From Ryuthela nishihirai (taxonomy: Eukaryota; Arthropoda; Arachnida; Araneae; Heptathelidae): a stretch of DNA of 64,000 nucleotides. The stretch lies in assembly GCA_038380435.1 (NCBI GenBank), contig JAWZYU010000013.1, positions 9,561,901 to 9,625,900 on the forward strand, given 5' to 3'. A program made the position numbers and the translations under genes. Shown piece by piece: positions 59,086 to 64,000 of the stretch; the first letter of the stretch is position 1, and the number at the start of each line of letters is the position of its first letter. The notes under the pieces are model-generated. The model did no database searches, had not been told where the DNA came from, and saw nothing but the letters and a program-made list of their open reading frames with translations.

Positions 59086-59780
59086 AAAAACATCCTTTCT
59101 AATTTACTCCCAGATAATAGAGCTGCTGGGGATCAATTATATTAAAGAACACTTGCATAAAACATATATATAGTGTTTAAATATTAAGAAATCGTTTTGT
59201 GGCAAAAGTGCACACAGGCGATTACGATAATTTCACGGTGTAAGCATTAAAGAATCCAGAAACACATTACGGATATTAAAAAGTATAAAAGCTCTGTATT
59301 TCCCATGTAAAATTATAATCCTTTGGTGTTGAACAAGTTCAAACGCCCAAATGGTTTATGAGGATCGTGTATTTACACTATGACGTAATCTGTACTTTTG
59401 TTGTTATGTTGGTTGTTTTTACCTATGCACTTTTTGTGTTGTGTTTTAAGTAAACACTTTGTTTCTGCCCACTGGGCACCTTCGGTTTTTTTTCGTTTTA
59501 TTATCATTGCCATTGGCACTATATACATGATTTTAAGGCCTAAGGCAAGGAACTTAATAAATGTTAATTAAGATATCAGATTTCCCATGAAAAATAAAAA
59601 CAGGAGTAAGGTTTTTTTTTAGTGTGGTGACCTTCTTACTTGTTTGTGAAACTTTCTTTTTTGATTTCCAACATTAGGAGATGGAAGAAGCTCCTAAAGA
59701 CTACTCCTAATTTGCATAGATCTTCTCAAACACGGCCATGCCTCACGAAGACAGAAGTCACTGCTGATCCCTGCCTCAGA
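59085..59780. other. AT-rich sequence, no gene seen
   Basis: Nothing recognised apart from a poly-T run near 59612. Confidence 0.4.
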
Positions 59781-59789
59781 AAAATTGCG

Positions 59790-60795
59790 GAAGGGGTTCA
59801 GTCGGAAGCTCGCTACGCTCGTAATCTGTAGCACCCGCTGCTGTATAGACGTCATCTGTAGTACCTGCTATCTGTAGTATGCAACATACCTGAGTTCGAA
59901 TCCTACGTGGAGAAGCGTTCAGATTTCCCTCTCCTAAACTCCCACTTTTCCTTCATTCAGAAAGGGGTACTGATGGGCTTTGGAAGAATGACGTCCATAA
60001 GATGGGATATTCATAAGAGGGAAGCCTCCCATCAAGTCCATAAGATGGGATATTCATAAGAGGGAAGCCTCCCATCAAGTCCATAAGATGGGATATTCAT
60101 AAGAGGGAAGCCTCCCATCAAGTCCATAAGATGGGATATTCATAAGAGGGAAGCCTCCCATCAAGTCCATAAGATGGGATATTCATAAGAGGGAAGCCTC
60201 CCATCAAGTCCATAAGATGGGATATTCATAAGACGGAAGCCTCCCATCAAGTCAATAAGATGGGATATTCATAAGAGGGAAGCCTCCCATCAAGTCCATA
60301 AGATGGGATATTCATAAGACGGAAGCCTCCCATCAAGTCCATAAGATGGGATATTCATAAGAGGGAAGCCTCCCATCAAGTCCATAAGATGGGATATTCA
60401 TAAGACGGAAGCCTCCCATCAAGTCCATAAGATGGGATATTCATAAGACGGAAGCCTCCCATCAAGTCCATAAGATGGGATATTCATAAGAGGGAAGCCT
60501 CCCATCAAGTCCATAAGATGGGATATTCATAAGACGGAAGCCTCCCATCAAGTCCATAAGATGGGATATTCATAAGACGGAAGCCTCCCATCAAGTCCAT
60601 AAGATGGGATATTCATAAGAGGGAAGCCTCCCATCAAGTCCATCCAGTGGCTTCTTTCATGTGCACACCCTGTGCCATTCCAATAGCTGTCCAGTGGGTC
60701 CTCTTCCCCAACCATCTCTGAGCCATTATGACCTCTCATTTAGCTCATTTTTTCCAAAATCACGTCGCTCAGAGGTTAAATAACCCAACACAAGC
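59790..60795 (+). mobile_element. SINE family A interrupted by its own tandem expansion
   Basis: Head-side sequence (CAGTCGGAAGCTCGCTACGC, GTAATCTGTAG, GAGTTCGAATCC) leads to the GACGTCCATAAGATGGGA block. About 15 copies of a 43-bp unit follow, and the SINE resumes at CATCCAGTGGCTTCTTTCA, ending CGCTCAGAGGTTAAATAACC. A normal copy has these flanks in the same order. Confidence 0.8.
59990..60640. repeat. 43-bp minisatellite, about 15 units
   Basis: GATGGGATATTCATAAGA(G/C)G then GAAGCCTCCCATCAAGTCCA and TAA, repeated at exact 43-bp steps (60001, 60044 and so on). Units differ mainly at one G/C position; units with C appear from 60233 on, intermixed with G units. One unit has CAATAAG in place of CCATAAG. 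Confidence 0.93.
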
Positions 60796-61034
60796 AGGCA
60801 AAAATTCCAGTCGGGGACTCGAACACGGATTTCGGCAGTTGCAGCGTCACTGTGAACCAATGCGGCACCAGCTAACTGTTCAACAGATTTCGTTTTTCCC
60901 ACTTCTCTGCACGGTTATCGAAGTAAAAAAAAAAATTTTAAAAGCAGAGCTGTACATCTTTTGGACATAATAAATTTTCTTTTCCGAGTGGCAATTTGGA
61001 TTTCGAGAAGAGAAACACAGGACAGGCCATTTTA

Positions 61035-61480
61035 AAATGAAAACAAAACATGTATATCAATAATAAAAGAGCTGCAATTTTTAGAGATGTCAAAAAATGT
61101 TTCGATGCAGTTAATCATAATGACCTCTTGAAAACAAACTTCACAAGATGAGAATTAGAAGGTTTATTAATTAGAACCATTGATAAATGGTTAAATCTTA
61201 CCTAAATAATGGAACGCATTTAGTAATTATGGGTCCACAAGGTTCCGTTTCCAGCCTTTTGTTGCTTCTGATCTTGATTATGCCCTTGCATTCAGCTGAA
61301 CTAATAACTGGAAAGAGATGACGATTCTGCATGGATTACGAAAGAACGAGTGAACCAGAATAGAAAGGTAATGTTGAAGAACATTTGCATAAAATAAATA
61401 TACGGTATAAAGTCAACTTAAATACTAAAAAACAACCATATTCATTTCAATAAACTCAAGAAAAAAAAGCAAAATTTGAT
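61035..61480 (+). mobile_element. LINE RT relic
   Basis: Broken frames give FRDVKKCFDAVNHNDLL, then LLIRTIDKWLNLT and GPQGSVSSLLLLLI-like residues: the 'D..KAFD.V.H..LL' and 'GPQGS' blocks of RT. No intact frame. Confidence 0.55.
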
Positions 61481-61696
61481 TTCATTTTGAAATTTACTAC
61501 AGTGGTTAGCCAATGCTCCCGCCTGTTATTGAACACAAGAGTTCGAAACATTTAGCTGAAACTATTGATTACTATTTAAAATGAAAATCACACATCACTT
61601 TTTTTACAAAAAATAATTATCTTTATTGTAAAAAAATTTTTCAATTTCAGAGAAGTTTGCTAATCATAGTAAAAATAAACAAATAAACAAATAAAT

Positions 61697-61940
61697 ATGC
61701 CCTCAAGCAGCTGCTTGCCATAAAGGTCTGACAGGAGCCTCTATGGCAAGCAGTTCATATTCTTAACCTGTAAGAACTTATATTTTTATTACGTCAGTTT
61801 ATATACCATAGTAGAAGGTCCATGAGAATGGCAGGTCATCAGCAGGAAAACAACACAAACATCCATGCCTTACCCGGGGCTCGAACCCAAGTCCCTTTGA
61901 TCATTAGCAGAGCGCGCTAACCACTCAGCCATGGGATGGC
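61697..61940 (-). mobile_element. SINE family B with ~60-bp insert
   Basis: CCCTCAAGCAGCTGCTTGCC and TCTGACAGGAGCC are followed by about 60 bp that includes a second CTATGGCAAGCAG. The body then resumes at TCAGTTTATATACCATAG and reaches the reverse tRNA head. Confidence 0.8.
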
Positions 61941-62142
61941 GAGTAAAAAAATCATGTAAAAATATATATAGTAGTAAAATATTTAATTACTATATAAGCT
62001 CATCAGACAAAAAATTAGTCACCCTGGATGAATGGTCACCTAATAGCACGTAACCCTCCGTGCGACCGAAGAACAGACGAAATCCTGTCTGGCCTGGATG
62101 CCACCAGTGTGCGGATGTAAAAAAAATAAAAAAATAAATACC

Positions 62143-62335
62143 CCCTCAAGCAGCTGCTTGCCACAGAGGTCTGACAGGAGCCTGTCAGTTTATATGCCAT
62201 AGTAGAAGGTCTGAGAGGATGGCAGGACCTCAGCAGAAAAACGACACATACATCCATGCCTTACCCGGGGCTCGAACCCAGGTCCCTTAGATCAGTAGCC
62301 AAGCACGCTAACCACTCGGCCATGGGACGGCTTAA
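62143..62335 (-). mobile_element. SINE family B nested in the Tc1-like element
   Basis: A near-complete reverse copy ending with GCTAACCACTCGGCCATGGG, the box A side of a class II-like tRNA head. Confidence 0.85.
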
Positions 62336-62345
62336 ATAAATAAAT

Positions 62346-62537
62346 ACCCCCTCAAGCAGCTGCTTGCCACAGAGGTCTGACAGGAGCCTGTCAGTTTATA
62401 TGCCACAGTAGGAGATCTGAGAGGATGGCAGGACCTCAGCAGAAAAACGACACACACATCCATGCCTAATCTGGGGCTCGAACCCAGGTCCCTTAGATCA
62501 GTAGCCAAGCGTGCTAACCACTCGGCCACGGGACGTA
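62346..62537 (-). mobile_element. SINE family B, second nested copy
   Basis: Nearly identical to the copy at 62143 and separated from it by a short AAATAAATAAATA tail, a tandem pair made by insertion at the A-rich tail or by duplication. Confidence 0.85.
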
Positions 62538-63640
62538 GTGCCCCTCAATCTTCATCCCCTCTTCCAGCAGCAAATGCCGCAGTTCGGCCAGATTGGCTGG
62601 ATGGCTGGGACGGCGCTTCACTCGTTGCTTCCAAATAGTCCCACAAGTTTTCTATGGGATTCAAATCAGGAGATTTGGCAGGCCAGTCGAGATGTTCGAA
62701 GGCTTCAAAATGCTCGTCATGCCAATCCGACACGCTTCGAGCCCTGTGCACGCGACAATTGTCGTCTTGGAAGACTGGGGTATCCTTCTGGTGTTCACTG
62801 TGGAGATGCTGCACAAATGGCAGCTTGTGGTCGTCCAGTAACTCCATATAGTCCTTCTGGTTCAATTGTGACGTCACCGCAACCAAAGGACTCATTTCCT
62901 CGTAGGTAAAACACCCCAGAACATCAAAGAGCCTCCTCTAACTTGAACAGAACCTTGCACACAGTTCGCATGGAAGGCTTCAAGCGGCTTATGATGTACT
63001 CGTTGCCTCGCATAAATTCGAGTACTAGCGAAAACGTGACTCATTCAACCAGATCACACGCTTCCAAAAGTCAACAGTCCAGTCTTTGTGGCGCCGCGCC
63101 CACTGTAGCCGTGAAACCTTGTGCAGAGCTGTTAACATGGGTCTCTTCTGCGGTACTCTGCTCCAACTTCATTCGGAAACAGCTTGTTGTAGGCCTGCAT
63201 TGACCGACTGGAGCAATTCCTGCCTCGTTGCACAGCGGTTTGCCCTAACAGTGCGTGACACACTGTGGTGGTCCCTATTGGTGAGCACAGTCTTTCTGTC
63301 GCAGTTCTGGCGACGATTAGCGGTGGACTGCGATGTACGGCGATGTATAGCGCACGGCACAGCTATTTGTAGGACGAGTTTATTACTGGTGCGCCCTCTG
63401 TTGCTGTCAAACGGAAGTAACCCTCTTACGGCGGGAGATGAGTAATTTTTTGTCCAGTGAGTTATATTTACAATAGTAAAAATTTTATTATGCTTGGGTA
63501 CAACCAGAATTTGTGTTTGGGAAGGAGATTACATATCAAATCTAATTCGTGCAATTTCGTTACAAAATAAGATCGTAAAAATATGCTTTACTTTAAACAT
63601 GAAAATCTGTCTATCTTGTATAGAAGTAATTCTACATATA

Positions 63641-63974
63641 CAGTGGACCCCCGATATAACGCGCATGTCGGGCGGAAAACAACACCCGCGTTATAAGGTG
63701 AATCGCGTTATACCGAGTGGCGCGGTGGCGACACAATAAATTTCACACTGTAAGCTTTTCTTTTACTCATCATGCATACAATAATTAAACACTATTCAAA
63801 ATACATGCAGGAACTCAATACATACACAATTACTCAATACACAGTAACAATAAAATGCGATTCTCACTAACGCCGCACGGACCTGTATAAACATGTTTGA
63901 ACTTATCGCGAACATCGCCCGCGCTATAACCGAGTGCGCGGTATAGCGAGCAGCGCTATAACGAAGGTCCACTG
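63641..63974. mobile_element. pogo/Tigger-like MITE
   Basis: Inverted ends CAGTGGACCCCCGATATAAC and (in reverse) CAGTGGACCTTCGTTATAGC, each next to TA. It has no coding capacity. Internal GCGTTATA motifs repeat in both directions, as in Tigger-type non-autonomous elements. Confidence 0.85.
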
Positions 63975-64000
63975 TATTAGCACTAAGAAAAAGTTCCCTG

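Larger units (their letters stand above)
61997..63462 (-). mobile_element. Tc1/mariner-like transposon, DD36E-type spacing, with nested SINEs
   Basis: Inverted ends share CTCA...GACAAAAAATTA.TCA on the TA-flanked left (61997) and right (63462). On the minus strand an N-terminal HTH segment (NRDHHSVSRTVRANRCATRQ, 63169-63360) and the catalytic C-terminal half (62545-62895) remain. VFQDDNCRVHRARSVSDWHD leads to WPAKSPDLNPIENLWDYLE with 36 residues between the second D of DDN and the final E. Frameshifts separate the two parts. Two SINE-B copies are inserted between the left end and the transposase. Confidence 0.85.

Noticed and set aside
62511..62909. 132-codon plus-strand frame
   Set aside because: It is antisense to the Tc1-like transposase catalytic region.

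Overview
The window looks like eukaryotic nuclear DNA from an intron-rich, AT-rich and heavily transposon-loaded invertebrate genome, most likely an arthropod. The evidence is GT-AG introns of 0.26-6 kb, tRNA-derived SINEs, several clades of non-LTR retrotransposon, Tc1/mariner and hAT-type relics, minisatellites, and a host gene whose best match by eye is the arthropod cobalamin-binding (transcobalamin / intrinsic-factor-like, Drosophila CG3556-type) family. The species cannot be fixed from sequence reading alone.

The one clearly intact host gene lies on the minus strand across 25645-54390. Joining eight exons with canonical splice sites gives a continuous 426-residue secreted protein: signal peptide, alpha/alpha cobalamin-binding domain, C-terminal DUF4430 beta domain. 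A TATA box sits just upstream of its start codon and an AATAAA lies about 290 bp past the stop. Its first six introns (2.6-6 kb) are filled with mobile elements and satellites; the last is only 261 bp.

Region by region: 1-10 kb holds a dispersed non-coding repeat, SINE copies, a broken copy of a multi-copy arthropod family of unknown function (4026-5853), a CR1/jockey-like LINE relic (minus), a pair of strong hairpins (8480-8567), and an I/jockey-type LINE interrupted by a full SINE with target-site duplication. 10-24 kb holds three possible plus-strand exons in compatible phase (10544, 14459 and 23788) that may form a small gene with internal repeats and a CxxC...CxxC motif; an R1-like LINE and three copies of one RTE-type LINE lie between them. 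25.6-54.4 kb is the cobalamin-binding gene with its intron load: hAT MITE, a CR1-like LINE, an RNase H-bearing LINE, a 1.8 kb higher-order minisatellite, SINEs, and a Tc1 element beside exon 1. 54.5-64 kb is almost wholly repeats: SINEs, nested LINE relics (one with a PHD-type finger), a 43-bp minisatellite that grew inside a SINE, a Tc1-like element with DD36E spacing and nested SINEs, and a pogo/Tigger-like MITE.

Apart from the cobalamin-binding protein and the tentative plus-strand gene, nearly all coding signal is decayed transposon protein. I see no CRISPR array, no gene cluster acting as a pathway, and no convincing new multi-gene system.
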